From Galeruca laticollis (lineage: Eukaryota; Arthropoda; Insecta; Coleoptera; Chrysomelidae): DNA of 64,000 nucleotides. Positions 46,209-58,652 of this stretch are shown here, piece after piece. The notes under the pieces were generated by a model that saw nothing but the letters and a program-made list of their open reading frames with translations, had not been told where the DNA came from and did no database searches. Position 1 is the first letter of the stretch. Every line of letters begins with the position of its first letter. A program made the position numbers and the translations under genes. Where the stretch lies: positions 106,544,270 through 106,608,269 of the forward strand of contig OY998180.1 of assembly GCA_963921935.1 (NCBI GenBank). Reading direction: 5' to 3'.

Positions 46209-46533
46209 AGAGTGTTGCATAACTCCGCAACAAACCAAACATATGATTTATTAAATGAGAACCCCTGTATATTATAACGAATCCGGATTGCTCATATTTT
46301 CTTGAAGCTTTTGATATGAGATTTTGTTACGTTATACAGAGTCCTTTAACAGGTATGGACACGTGTGAAAATCGTAGGTAAATCAACGCTCTGTAGCTTA
46401 CTGTACTTTAAAGAAAAATGTTTTATTTTACTCCGATTTCCATAAAATTTTAATTATGATCTCTTTTGTATACAGGGTGGACAGAAACTCGAACGTATCA
46501 GTTTCTTTCTTCTTTCAAATGGAACACCCTGTA
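46209..46533 (-). repeat. Dispersed repeat with CAGGGTGT-type ends, copy 1
   Basis: It shares, in reverse orientation, a series of blocks with 53738-54136 (TTTCAAATGGAACACCCTGT, CTACAGAGCGTTGATTTACC-like, CGTGTCCATACCT, GGACTCTGTATAACGTAACA). The ends are CAG(A/G)GTG and CACCCTGTA, which suggests a non-autonomous DNA element. Confidence 0.75.
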
Positions 46534-46836
46534 CTCTATAGCACAAATAGAATCATCGGTTATGTAACTTTGTTAATTTTTGTTAAGTATTCCCTATACC
46601 AAAAGCTTATACAAATTCTGTGTTTTTGATTATATTTCTAGCTGAACTTCGTCAACTGGCGTAGACATTCAACTAGATAAATAATCTTAATTTGACAAAA
46701 TTAATGTCGAAATTAATAATTTATTATATACAAATTTACAAAATGGTACAAAGTTGTGAATGCTGACCTTCGGTGGTTTCAGATCGGAAGACACTTTATG
46801 TTTCGATTTGAATATTAAAACTAACTTTGTTATTGA
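46534..46836. other. No gene seen
   Basis: AT-rich flank leading into the minisatellite; no recognised feature. Confidence 0.45.
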
Positions 46837-47100
46837 GTGTTGAACTCGCTTCGATGAGTATAAGAACTTGTTATTGAGCGTTGAGCTCGATTCGATGAGT
46901 GTGTAAAACTCGCGTCGATGAGTGTAAAGCTTTGTTATAGAGAGTATTGAACTCGCTTCGATGAGTGTAAAAAACTAACTTTGTTGTTGAGCGTTGAGCT
47001 CGATTCGATGAGTGTAAAACTAACTTTGTTGAGCGTTGAGCTCGATTCGATGAGTGTAAAACTCGCGTCGATAAGTAGTAGAACTGATGAGTGAGAAAAC
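46837..47100. repeat. Irregular minisatellite around GAGCTCGATTCGATGAGTG
   Basis: Seven or eight diverged units share (T/C)TCGATGAGTGTAAAAC and TTGTTGAGCGTTGAGCTCGA. The spacing varies between about 35 and 55 bases. Non-coding. Confidence 0.8.
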
Positions 47101-47942
47101 TGATTTCTTCACTTTGTAAGACGTGTTAAATAGAAATCTGCAAGGGGCGTGCTTACACGTGGATTGGGTTGACCAAACGAAAATAAATATTTCCTATTGG
47201 TCCGTATCGTTGGACTTGTCGGGTTCATTGACAAGAATCAACAATGGGTGCCTCCAATAGATATTTCTATGGAATACTCCAATAGCAATTGTAACCTTTT
47301 TACTCAGAAAGGTTATTCATGTCTTACATATCTTCCGACCGTCGACCATAAAATTCACGCAGAAGTGACACTAAATTTAGGGTTTTTACAATACAATAGA
47401 TACTAGTGTGAAACGGGACATTTTCCTAACTTCTTAACTATAGGATTTCAAACACAATGCGACAAGATGTCTACTTTCAAAAATGTGCTATTTCAATGCC
47501 CAAACAAAACTATTTACAATTATTGTTGCAAAACGTGATATTTTAAAGGTATTTAACAAAAGTTGAAAATAAGGTGAAACTATCCTTTGAATTTACAACA
47601 ATATAAAAGATCTTATCAATTATGAAACATAATTTCACAACGCTAGCAACTAAAATGAATTTACGCTTTAAATATATACAATGACGAAAAGAAGCATACA
47701 AATATCTTACATATTTTAAAGGTATCGTAAACAATAAAATTCAAGATTTTATAATCTTGAACATTCTGTAGTATGTATTGTAAACCATAATTAATATTAA
47801 TCTATTACATTCTCTCAGTGAGCGTTTACAAAATTTAACATAAACGTTAGTCGTTTACCGTTTGTATATTTTATTTAGTAAAATAACAGTAATTGTTGCC
47901 TACATTTTATAGTCTTCTTCAATAAAGTGAGAAGTATTCAAG
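47101..47942. other. No gene recognised
   Basis: A 69-codon plus frame (47197-47406) begins in a moderately GC-rich stretch after GGGCGTGCTTACACGTGG but has no known motif. The rest is AT-rich. Confidence 0.4.
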
Positions 47943-48455
47943 ATGAATAGTGTGCATTTTTCTACTCAAGAAATGGAGGACGTGATATGGGTACTGGGTG
48001 AATGTAACAAAAATTGTTTGCTTACATCTAAAGTTTATCGTCAAAGATTCTCAGACCGCAAGGCACCGAAAAAAGGAGCACTGGTGAAGTAAAATACGAA
48101 GAAAAAAGACGTAGCAACAACCGCCTTATCTGACGAAAATTAAATGAAAGTACTGCTGAGGATCCGCACACAATTGTGAGAAATATTGCACATCAATACA
48201 TTAGTCATGGCACGGTTCAAATAATCTTTATAAAATATAAAATGCATTCCTATCATATCCAACTCTATCAAGATTTACTTGACCGTGATTTTCAAAGAAG
48301 AGTAACGTTTTGGGAATAGGCCCAATTTAAAATCAATCGCCAGAGATTTTTTTTAATTTTGTGCTTTTTGCCGATGCGGTGAAGTTTGATAAAAATGGAT
48401 GTGTATATCGACATAATTTTCATTATTATTTAACTTATAATCCATGAGGCAGTAG
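47943..48455 (+). pseudogene. N-terminal half of a mariner-superfamily transposase
   Basis: The start ATG opens MNSVHFSTQEMEDVIWVLG. ECNKNCLLTSKVYRQRFSDR and KAPKKGAL match the N-terminal region found in DD41D-like and related insect transposases. Frameshifts follow, then HTIVRNIAHQYISHGTVQII (HTH), LYQDLLDRDFQRRVTFWE and ADAVKFDKNGCVYRHNFHYY around the first catalytic Asp (the usual Asp-Glu is Asp-Ala). The sequence is truncated at about 48455, where a different element begins. Confidence 0.68.
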
Positions 48456-48485
48456 GCCGGCGTGGGGCGATACAAGTTCCTCCTC

Positions 48486-48940
48486 CGACCCCCCCCCCCC
48501 TCCCCAAGGATAAGAAGCGCATCCGCTCCAACACCTCGGAGGACAAATCGTACAGAGGAAAGAGCTACAATGTAGCAGCTACCAAAGGGGTAGCTATTAT
48601 AGACAAGGCCGACCCATGCGGTAAAATAGTTACCCATAATGGAGACCTTGTCAATAGACATCCAATCCAATCCAAAAATAAGTCACCTACTTTTAGGTCA
48701 TGGTCGCACTCTGGCGAAATAATCAGAGTCACCTGCGTCAATGACGAAACGCTAGAGTGGCTAAAGAACACGGTTTTGCGAACTGAAACCGTGAAAGGAG
48801 GCTAAGCTCGACGTGGTGCACGTCGACAACCTCCCACACCTGACAAAAGCCACCCTCTGGGTCCCTAGCGAATCTCACGCTGACCTAGGTGACAATGAGG
48901 AACTGCGTCAGCACCATAAACAAAACACAAACGTGTAAGA
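48486..48940 (+). pseudogene. DUF4780-like coding scrap
   Basis: After a C-run (48489-48502) the frame reads KRIRSNTSEDKSYRGKSYNV, then GEIIRVTCVNDETLEWLKN, and after a frameshift AKLDVVHVDNLPHLTKATLW and VPSESHADLG. The pattern VTC.D...L.WL, then a P..TK.TLWVP block, recalls DUF4780, found in insect retroelement-linked proteins. The assignment is from memory and moderate. It is GC-rich compared with both flanks, so it came in as part of an element. Confidence 0.5.
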
Positions 48941-48974
48941 GGTAAAATAAAAATAAATAAACAGATATAAATCA

Positions 48975-49185
48975 ATCAATCATCATCATCATCAATCAGC
49001 CTGTCGCATCCACTGCAGGATATAGGCCTCCCTCATTTCTGCCCACTGTCTTCTGTCTTGAGCGCTCTGCATCCAGTTTGTAGTCATTCTTCTGATATCG
49101 TCCGTCCATCGCGTGGGAGGTCTTCCCTTGTTTCTTTTGTCAGTCCTTGGTCTCCACTCGAGCAGTCTTTTTGTCCATCAATCAA

Positions 49186-49190
<5 letters not shown>
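48975..49190 (-). pseudogene. 3' end of an RTE-like LINE with ATC-repeat tail
   Basis: On the minus strand GRPPTRWTDDIRRMTTNWMQ continues SAQDRRQWAEMREAYILQW and stops, the common C-terminus of RTE/craTA-type LINE proteins. A short repetitive tail (ATCATC/AATC on plus, 48965-48990) follows. The 5' end is cut at the adjacent (TA)n tract. Confidence 0.7.

Positions 49191-49240
<50 letters not shown>
49191..49240. repeat. (TA)n microsatellite, ~25 copies
   Basis: Uninterrupted TA repeats; a shorter one lies at 49376-49396. Confidence 0.95.
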
Positions 49241-49243
<3 letters not shown>

Positions 49244-50372
49244 AGGAATGTTCTTGAACCATTATTATATTATTTTTTTGAAGTATTTTTCTTGGGAAAG
49301 GTTCAGATTAAAACTCTTGTATGTTTTTCTTTAACCTTATATATAATTTTATTTCCATTTTTCTTGGAAATAAAATTATATATATATATATATATAATGT
49401 AATAAATGGAACATATTAATTGACAACAAAATGTAAATACAATAATAATAATGAAAATGAACAAAATACTTAAGTACTAGGGCAGAGGCAGATATGAGAT
49501 GTCGTACCTGAAATTGAAATGAAACTGATGAGCAATTAAGTCTACCAAAAGTATTTTTAAATTAACGAAAATAATTGAAAATTGATATTGGTAAATAATT
49601 GATATTATTATTTTTCTCAGTCTTATTTAGCTAGAAAAAGCAATAATAAAGCTGATTCATGTCAAGAACTTATTGGTTTAATTTCCATTTGATAGAACTG
49701 ACCAAATATTAATTCTCCATTCCGTCGACACTGACCGCAGCGTCCAACTATCGATCGATAAAACCAAAACAGGGCAACAACACTAACTATAGCAACAAGA
49801 ATAATTCTCGTGCCACAGTAGTGTGAAAACTAGCACACTGACCGCAATGTCACTAGCCCGTACAAGCCACAGTATGACCCCTGGAAAAGTGACCACAGTA
49901 ATCCAAACACAAACGCATACACTGACCGCAATGTACTACGCCGGAACAAACAATGTAATATTACTAATCACTTTATTTTTCATTACACTTCGTAGGTAAA
50001 AATATATAAGTACTTTCTCAAATACTCTTTAATCAGATAATACAACCCTGTAAACTTTAGAAAAATAATGTTGTCTAAAACAGAGTTTATCAAATTGACT
50101 ATAAAATATTAATTGGTGATAATATTTAATTTAATTCAAAGAAATTACTTCACTGGGAAATAAAACAAATGCTAATGGATAAAACTTAATTACTCGTGTG
50201 AAAACTCACCCAAAACGATTCCGAAACACCAAGATCCAGCAGAATACACTCAAACACAAATAATTTATCTTTGAACTCGAATATAAACTATATTTGTAAA
50301 ATCAACCTTTTCTGTACCAAACGTAACTTAAGACTGTACCTAAAATTCTTTCAAACGACACTTAAGTATAGC
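49241..50372. other. No gene seen; repeated ACTGACCGCA motif
   Basis: AT-rich sequence. CACTGACCGCA occurs three times (about 49729, 49838 and 49921), the last two extended as ACACTGACCGCAATGT. Its meaning is unknown. Confidence 0.45.
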
Positions 50373-53167
50373 TCCGTCAAGCTGCCCCCCCCGGTTAGAT
50401 TTTTGTTACCAAAATGCTAGCACACATAAAGGGCACCTAGCACAACAATTTTTATAGCTAGCACACCAACAGCTCACAATAAAAAAGCTTTTCAATTCGG
50501 GTGGGGCCAGGTTAACGCTAGCCCCCCCGGTTGGAATTTTCTCGCCAAAATGCTAGCACAGATAAAGGACACCAAGCACAACCTAGCACACCATTTTTTA
50601 TAGCTAGCACACCAACAGCTTACAAAAAAATGCTTTCGAATTCGGGTAGGGCCAGGTTAATGCTAGCCCCCTCCGGTTGGAATTTTTTCGCCAAAATGCT
50701 AGCACAAAGAAAAGACACCTAGCACAACCTAGCACACATTTTTTATTAGCTAGTACATCAACAATACTTTTTAATTCAGGGGGTGGGGGGGGCGTCTGCA
50801 AAATAATGCTATGGTCACACGAATTAATGAAAATGTTGGATGTATTTGTCCCTAAACATCATTTTCCTATAAAAAATGGCCCCTAAACAGATGTTGCCAG
50901 ATTGTGCGTGATATCTATATTTTCCCATCTAGCAGGGTTTTTGATTAATTAATAATTAACCATTATTTAATTAATAATTATCTATTTATTTTCAATTAAT
51001 GGTAAACAACGGAAGATTACAAAAAACCTTCACTTTTAAAAATAATTTTGTTAAAATAATAGTAATTTTAATAAAACAATATAATTAAATTCAACCATTT
51101 AGTCGCGGAATCAGAAACAATCCGTGCACGAATAAGTTGCAAATTACGTCACACTATAAAAAAGGCAACGACAAACATTTGCGTACAGACATGTTCGATA
51201 AATAAATGTCCAAAAAAGCGAAGCCGTGTTGGATATGTCCTTTGGACAAAGTTGTGCAATCTGGGAAGGGGCGGCTGAGATCCCTAAAAATGTTCCAATA
51301 TATTGAGAATACATGTTTTAGACTGATCGTGATACACTGTAGTCCTTATTTAAAAGAAACAACTCAAACTTTATGTTTAAATTTGCCAGAATATTGATTG
51401 CCGAAGTTGATGGTTAATTAACCATTGTAATGATAACATAAATTTTGCATTTCACTATCAGATTTTTTTTAAATTCCCAAGTTAACTTAGAACGTGCAGC
51501 TCTTAATTCTTAGAGCCGGTTAATCAGAGCTTCAAATATTTCTGTGGCATATCATAACACACCAACACTACTATGTATTTTTCAAAGTTTTTAGTATGTA
51601 ACTGGCAATGTATGTTTGTTCTGTTGCAATCTTGCAACTCAGTTTTGAAGCAGATATCTTCAACCGATTGATTTGAAATGATATGAAATGGTATATACCT
51701 CTAGTTTGCATGCCAATCCATGATTAGGTATGTGACGTCGTTCTAAATTCAACATGACGGATCACCAAAGTTGGCAGACTAGTGGACTAATTTTTTTACT
51801 TTCTTACAATATGGGTATTAAATGGAAGGCAGCAAAATTGATGACATAGGTATTTTTATTTTTCTAAAAACTAGGTATAATCCATCTGAAGTTCTCATCG
51901 GACTTTTTAAAAGGGTCGTTAAACCATGTCTATCGTTAAAATTTGAATCATTTTTATAATGCCGTTTTTATGGGTCTTCAGAGTAAATAAAATTCTTGTA
52001 GGTACATCCAAACTGGCCGAATCAGATGTTTGGGTTAAGAAAGGGTTTCCCCGAAGGGCTGATGGTTGTAATAATATGTATTCTTTCTAATAATATTACA
52101 AGCAACATGGACTATATAAGTAAAACGAATGATCTAACTATTTTCATGAGTGTAATTCGATAGAATATTTCTCGATTAGACGACATAAAACTGTATTAAT
52201 GCGAAATTTATATTATTTAAACAACATTACATGGTATTTAATTACCCTTTTTTGTTCATTTTGAATCACTTATTTTTGGACTAAACTTGAAGAATAGTTT
52301 TCAAACCGTGACATTTTTATGATATTTTAAATTAAAATTATGATAATAACAACAATTGTTACTTAGACGTTACTTATATACGGACTTAAAAGGGAAATTA
52401 TCGGCACTGCCAGAGAGTTATCTCCGAAAAGATCCTGCTTCATTTGGAATTTTTACCATATGAGTGAAATATTCCGAAAAATTTTCGTAACTACAGTAAG
52501 AAACAATTAAACCAGCCGTTTTACATATATATTCAACCTATTCATTTATCCATTTATTTATTCATCGAGTAGGTATAGCGTTATTTCACTGACCTCCGTC
52601 CCACTCCCCAGAATTAAAAGTGTAGTTGCTGTGCTAGCTAAAAAAATGGTGTGCTAGATTGTGATAGGTGTCCTTCGTTTGTGCTAGCATTTTGGCGAAA
52701 AAATTCCGACCGGAGGTAGCTAGCGTTAACCTGGCCCCACTCGAATTCCATAGGATTTTTATTGTAAGCTGTTGGTGTGCTAGCTATAAAAAATGGTGTG
52801 TTAGGTTGTGCTCGGTCTCCTTTATCTGTGCTAGCATTTTGGCGAAAAAATTCCAACCGGGGGGGGCTAGCGTTAACCTGGCCCCACCCGAATTCAAAAG
52901 CATTTTTATTGTAAGCTGTTGGTGTGCTAGCTATAAAAAATGGTGTGCTAGGTTGTGCTAGGTGTCCTTTATCTGTGCTAGCATTTTGGCGACAAAATTC
53001 CAACCGGGGGGGGGGCTAGCGTTAACCTGGCTCCACCCGAATTCAAAAGCATTTTTATTGTGAACAGTTGGTGTGCTAGCTATAAAAATTGTTGTGCTAG
53101 GTGCCCTTTATGTGTGCTAGCATTTTGGTAGAAAAAATCTAACCGGGGTGGGGGGCAGCTTGACGGA
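50373..53167. mobile_element. Foldback-like element (2.8 kb) with tandem-repeat arms
   Basis: The outer ends TCCGTCAAGCTGCC and GGCAGCTTGACGGA are perfect inverse copies. Each arm is a tandem array of ~140-147-bp units: left landmarks TGCTAGCACA at 50415, 50551 and 50698; right landmarks (inverted) at 52681, 52827, 52974 and 53113. Units are rich in GCTAGCACA and carry a C- or G-run. Long inverted arms built from tandem repeats are the hallmark of foldback elements. No clear target duplication was seen. Confidence 0.78.
50820..52590. other. Centre of the foldback-like element, no convincing gene
   Basis: A 63-codon plus frame at 51206-51397 (MSKKAKPCWICPLDKVVQSG) has a CxxC pair but matches no domain I know. 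The rest is AT-rich, with a palindrome-like TTAATTAATAATTAA cluster at 50945-51000. No transposase core motif was found. Confidence 0.4.
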
Positions 53168-53737
53168 CCTCTTAAGAATAAATATTATTCATATTCGACA
53201 GACGATATCTTATCTTCCATATGACCCATAACTTATCTAAGAGTTTTCGCTTCTCAGAAATTTATATTTCATGGTTATTTAAAGAATGTTACTGTAACCC
53301 TTGTTGAGGCTTTAAAAGTATAAAGTTTGATACACATACTAAAATAAAAAAATTCTTACAAACGAGTTTGATAAACTACTGTGTTAGCGAAACGCGTCAC
53401 AAGTTTAAATTGAGCATTGGTTCAAATATAATGAAGTTTTAAGCAAATTAAATTGTTTTATTTCATCGTTCAGTATGGATCTGCATCAAGTAAAAGCCTT
53501 ATCTATTCAATTGCTAATAAATGTTAATTAATTATTTGAACTTAGAGTGAAGCATTACAATGAAGTTAATGGTTGAACACTTTGAACATTTAGTTTAATA
53601 TTACGGTTAGGATTATACTTTTGGAGACTTGTTCTGTTTAGAATAAATGGTTTATTACAATTTATTATTGTTATTTCTAGGGAATGCTTAACAAAAATTA
53701 AAGTTACATAAACGAAGCTTCTATTTGTGCTAATAAA
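53168..53737. other. No gene seen
   Basis: AT-rich flank. Minus frames here (53977-53555) are shadows across the adjoining repeat. Confidence 0.45.
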
Positions 53738-54136
53738 TACAGGGTGTTCCATTTGAAAGAAGAAATAAAAGAAAGGCTCGACTTTCCGTCCAACCTGTAT
53801 AAAAAAGAGAAAATAATTAAAATTTAATCGAAATCGGAGATATTGCATCATATTACGAAACTCTGTTAGGTACAATATACATTTTTCTGTAACGTAAGCT
53901 ACAGAGCGTTTTGATTTACCTACGATTTTCTGATAAACGTGTCCATACCTCTTAAAGGACTCTGTATAACGTAACAAAACCCTATATCAAAGGCTTCTAA
54001 AAAATGTATAATATACAGGGGTTCTCCTTTAAAAAATCATATGTTTGGTATGTAACTATTTTAATTAATAAAAATTTTTTTATTCATAAAATAACCCACA
54101 TTCTGAACTTTGTTGTAAGATCTATACACCCTGTAT
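53738..54136 (+). repeat. Dispersed repeat with CAGGGTGT-type ends, copy 2
   Basis: Bounded by TACAGGGTG (53738) and CACCCTGTA (54127-54135), a perfect 9-bp inverted end. Internally similar to 46209-46533 in the opposite orientation. Confidence 0.8.
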
Positions 54137-55077
54137 ATGACTCTTATTAACATTCTGAAAACAACTTGTTTATTCGAACGTTGTTTAGAATAGGGTCATT
54201 CACATGACGACAGATTTGGTTACTGTTGTCATCACAACAAGCAATACTTTTTAAATATCTCTTTTTCATCGACTGCATTATATAATGATATATACAAACA
54301 AGGTAACCCATTAATTTGTAAGTAAAAAAATTACATTCATTAAAGTACTTTGATCTACAAGGAGTCAATTTCTTACAGACTGTCATTTTCTAAATTTACA
54401 AATAAAGTTATGTAAATCAGTGAGTTATTTGAAATTCCAAGCACATAAAACCATCAATCCAATTATCTGAAAAACTATTTCAAAAACGCGAGCCACATAC
54501 CTACGTATTTTTATGCAAAACAGATTTTGCATAAGCATTACTATTGACTTATCCATACAAAAACTTGAAATAATATATTGTTCTTTATTGGTTTTGGGAA
54601 ATAATAAAACCTAAAAAGCGACAAGAAGTTAACTTATAGTTTAGCTGAAATCAGTTCATAAAAAAGTGTAATGTACCTAATCCCCTAAATCAATTTAATT
54701 ATTGCTCTCTATATTATTATAATCATATAATTGTATTTAATGCACCGCAAACAAAAGTCCTCCTAAATACTTGAAATATTATCAAATAACACGATTCACA
54801 ATGTTTGTTTCAAAAAAGCATATTACTCGATAAACCGTGAATTCAATTCTAAGGGGATGATTCCCATAGATGAAAGGCCGTAAGTATTAAAAACAAAAAC
54901 ACACTGTAACGGGTAAACCACAATGTTTAAGGGTACTCGTCCACTTGAACGACATAACTCTATTATCAATAAGCAATTTAATTATAAATAATAGTCAGAA
55001 TTCTAGTTTAGTTTAACCTAAATAAGAAGCAACATTTTTCAACATTCTCACGATCTTTTGTATATGGTAAACGGAAA
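54137..55077. other. No gene recognised
   Basis: A 79-codon Cys-rich minus frame (54386-54147, MTVCKKLTPCRSKYFNEC) has no known domain and no supporting splice or polyadenylation signals. The remainder is AT-rich. Confidence 0.4.
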
Positions 55078-55785
55078 AGAAAAAAAGAAGGGTTTGGTTT
55101 TTTGAAAATATTCCGAAATATATTTGAAATAATCAAAATTTAGAAGAGGATCCTTAAAGAGCAGAAAATTCTCTGAAGAAAAGTCTTCCGAAACTGTACC
55201 GACAATTTTTATAACTAACTGTATTTTAGAGGGGAAAATTGGGCTAAAAACGGGTAGCGGCTATAGTAGGCGCGTCAACCGAGTCAGAAATTATTTTAAC
55301 CGACTAAATATGAATATTGAGGAATAAAAAAATTTTCTACTATCTGAACACATGAATTAACAATAACCTGTCAACAAAAAAATTTTATCGCAATTTTTTA
55401 TATAACTATGTTTTTGTTAATTAGATAATTTTTCCTAGTTGAAATTTAACATCACTGATTATTTTTAAACCAGGAACCCAGGTTTTTATTACCTTTTAGT
55501 GCTATTCTTAAAAGGGTATAGAAAAGACCCCACTTGGAAAAATTAATTTTTCACTTTTTTATTAACAATCAAAGGTATTAAAAAATTAATAATGTAATAA
55601 AGCAATCAGGATTTTTTTTTCAATTATTGTTTTCTTATTGCTGAAAGCTATACTTGTATAACAATATTTTTCAAATTTTTAACTTTCATTATTTAAATAA
55701 TTGTTATAAACAACAGCATTGTTAATAAGATTTTGGAAAAAAAAATTTGGTAATTTAATCCTTGATGAATAATGTTAAAGAAATA

Positions 55786-56365
55786 AACGGTTTCAAAGAT
55801 TAAAACTAACTTTTCCGCACTCAACAATATCCTATCATAAAATTGTCACTTGTATACATGTCGGAGGCTGTATCGTGTCAACAAACCGAAATGTCTCCAA
55901 AAAAGTAGTAAATCTGAATTTATAGGACTCGTTGTACTCGCTCTGGTAGGCTGAAAATCAATAGGGTTCATATTTGAATCACCCTGAAAAATATCCAATT
56001 ATAAAATTGGTGATTGGTGATTGGTATGCACTCCGGAGGCTGTATCGTGCTAACAACCAGAAATTTCTACAAAAATGTTGTATATCTTGATTTATAGGAC
56101 CCGTTGTACTGGCTCTAGTGACCTGAAAATCAATAAGGTTAATCTTTAAGACGCCCTAAACAATATATCTAATCATAAAATTGGTCACTTATATACACTC
56201 CGGAGGCTGTATTGTGCTAACAAACTGAAATTTCTCCTAAAATGACAAAAGTGTCATACTTTAAGTACCATAGCACTCGTTGTACTAGCTCTGGTGTCCT
56301 GAACAAAATTCAATCATAAAGTTGGTGACTTGTTGCACTCCTGAGGCTGTATCGTGCTAACAAGA
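55786..56365. repeat. ~173-bp satellite-like array, second locus, inverted
   Basis: The same repeat as 31318-32030 in the opposite orientation. GGAGGCTGTATCGTG recurs near 55863, 56034, 56199 and 56340. It begins with AGATTAAAACTAACTTTTCC, the complement of the flank that ends the first array, so array and flank move together. Confidence 0.82.
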
Positions 56366-56534
56366 CGTGATACGAAAAGTGGCCGACGATATACACTCAG
56401 GATTTTTTTTCTAAAAACCGTTTTTTCGTGTGGTTCTTTCTGAAAAACGTAAAAAAAATAAAAAAACTCCAACTTTTTTTGGGGTAAATCTATATTTTTC
56501 TTGCATATTAGATAGGGTTGGGCGGTAGTAGGTG
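56366..56534. other. Remainder of the insert in the left arm
   Basis: Lies between the satellite and the resumed left arm. Non-coding, with A and T runs. It has no counterpart in the right arm, so it came with the satellite. Confidence 0.5.
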
Positions 56535-56699
56535 GTAGTAAAAATCGTTTCTCAAAAAATATTTTTATTGACAAAAAACGCATTTGTTAATTAACATTTT
56601 TTTTGTGTTTCTAAATACTAAGGAGCAATTTTTTGAAAATCATTTATCACGATCTTTCATATTATGAATAAAAGTTTTTTCTATTTTTTATATAATTTT

Positions 56700-56966
56700 G
56701 AAACATATTGCACTCTTGGCCTTGTCTTTTAATGATGATGAAATTCTTATCGGTTTACAAGATGTTAATCGAGACGTTTAAAATAATGAGGATGAAGGTA
56801 ACTCTACAGATTCTTCGGTATTTTGCCAAGAGTATGCCGAAACATCACTAGCAAATGTAATTGTACAAAAAAACAAAACGTAGTTAAGCCACAAGAAGAA
56901 GAACCAGAAATCAACAAGGAAATTGATAATTATGACTTACCACCAACGAAACGTTCTAAAAGTTAA
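56700..56966 (+). pseudogene. Acidic C-terminal coding scrap, unrecognised
   Basis: A frame reads SFNDDEILIGLQDVNRDV, a stop, then NEDEGNSTDSSVFCQEYAET, and after a frameshift PQEEEPEINKEIDNYDLPPT ending KRSKS and a stop near 56966. AATAAAG follows at 56980. The acidic tail with a final basic cluster looks like the end of a nuclear protein, perhaps the element's own gene. The family is unknown. Confidence 0.35.
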
Positions 56967-57236
56967 TCGACAAAAACATTAAAATAAAGATTGTAAAATT
57001 TGAAAACTGCAAAATCAATAAATTTTTCCAAATTAAACACTTTGTAAAAATGAAAGTTCATTAGATACTTAGAATAAAAAATAACATTGAAGAATTTTTT
57101 TATATTTTTATTTATAATTTTTTAAATAATTAATTTATAGCTCTTATTCAAAGGTCAATTTTTTCATTAATTAACGAAGAACAAACAAGTCCTGCAGCGT
57201 ATTTACTGAGCAGTAAAAATAAAGTTAATGTTGGGG

Positions 57237-57239
<3 letters not shown>

Positions 57240-57283
<44 letters not shown>

Positions 57284-57609
57284 AGCAACGAATAGATTAG
57301 TGGGTATTGCACGCAAATAGAAGAAGGGGCTACTGAAAAGAGTGAATATTCGAGATCTTCTAATATTACTGACACAAATGTTGTGTTTGCCTATCCTGCT
57401 GAATTCTGCTATATTTTCTCATGTTTCATTCAACACCTTTGCTCTCATGTTTCACATCTTTTCTTGGTTGTACCGTACCGATGACGGCTAATGAGCTAGA
57501 AACATGCATGTCTGCGGTTACCACTCTTTTCAGTAGCCCCTTCTTCTATTTGCGTGCAATACCCACTAATCTATTCGTTGCTTATTGTTCATATGTCACG
57601 CACTATTCG

Positions 57610-57672
<63 letters not shown>
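57240..57672. repeat. Palindrome capped by (TA)n on both sides
   Basis: (TA)n at 57240-57282 is followed by an arm (57283-57346) whose reverse complement is at about 57525-57598, followed by (TA)n at 57619-57672. The arm includes CAACGAATAGATTAGTGGGT. The region between (57410-57530) matches the 330-bp tandem unit at 27374-28622. Both loci therefore share the unit and the (TA)n junction. Confidence 0.85.
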
Positions 57673-57675
<3 letters not shown>

Positions 57676-57682
57676 ATATAAA

Positions 57683-58652
57683 AATTAATGAACAATTGAA
57701 TTAGAGCTCCGTTTCAAAGCTCAATTTATTCATTATTTAATGAAGTACAAAAAAGTCAAAGCGTTCTTGTCTTATCGTCAATAATTTATAAGTTATTTTA
57801 ATACAATGAAGAAAAACACAGAGAAAGCGATAAATCTAAGAGGTGGGTGCCTAAATATTATATAAAAAATAGAAAAACCATTTTCACATAAAAATAGACG
57901 TATGGTTGTTTCCTCAGATTAACAAATAAAATAGATATGTTTGTTTTGGTTTTTTCTAGTCCCAAAACATCGAGTCACATTCTAAGCTCACTTGCGGACA
58001 CTTCCACTGCTTTGCCATATTTACAAAGTCTCTTTAGTTGTACAAAAAATGAAATTAGAAGTTTAATTGAAAATGCGTTAAAAAGTTATGCAAATAAAAA
58101 AAAGTTATACTATAGTCTGTTTCTTATTGACTGACAGCACGCGAAAAGGTCACAGATGCTAGTCAGGTAGTAAAGCATAAGCGTCACAGTTCATCTAAGG
58201 AATTTATTTACTATTTCATTTTATACCCGATCTGATATATAAAGGTAATATAAATGTAAATTTGGTTAGTTAAAACAACTAACTGACCTTCATACATTTG
58301 TAGAGTACATACAGTTAAAACAATAAATTATTTTTGAAATAATCTTGTAACGCAACTATTCTGACTGAATATTTTATTAATTATCTTGAGAATTTGGAGC
58401 AGGTCAATTCTTGGGAGACATATTAACAAACCATTTATCAATTCATTCTCCAGATAATTACTTTCTGATTTTCGAAATGTTGATAATAACATTTCCAAGA
58501 AACATTACAATAGGGTCCTACTAGGGATTGTCCCAATGACTACTTAGAAATTTTGCAGGTATATACGGTGAAACTTGGTCTCGCCCAAATTTGTATAATT
58601 TGTTTTGCTTAGAGTCGCTTATGTTCCATAAGTGTTAACTGTGTTGTGAAAA
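57683..58652. other. Leader of the DD82E gene, no other gene seen
   Basis: AT-rich. A 65-codon frame at 57937-58134 (MFVLVFSSPKTSSHILSSLA) matches nothing known. No TIR of the transposase element could be paired between here and 59990-61080. Confidence 0.4.
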
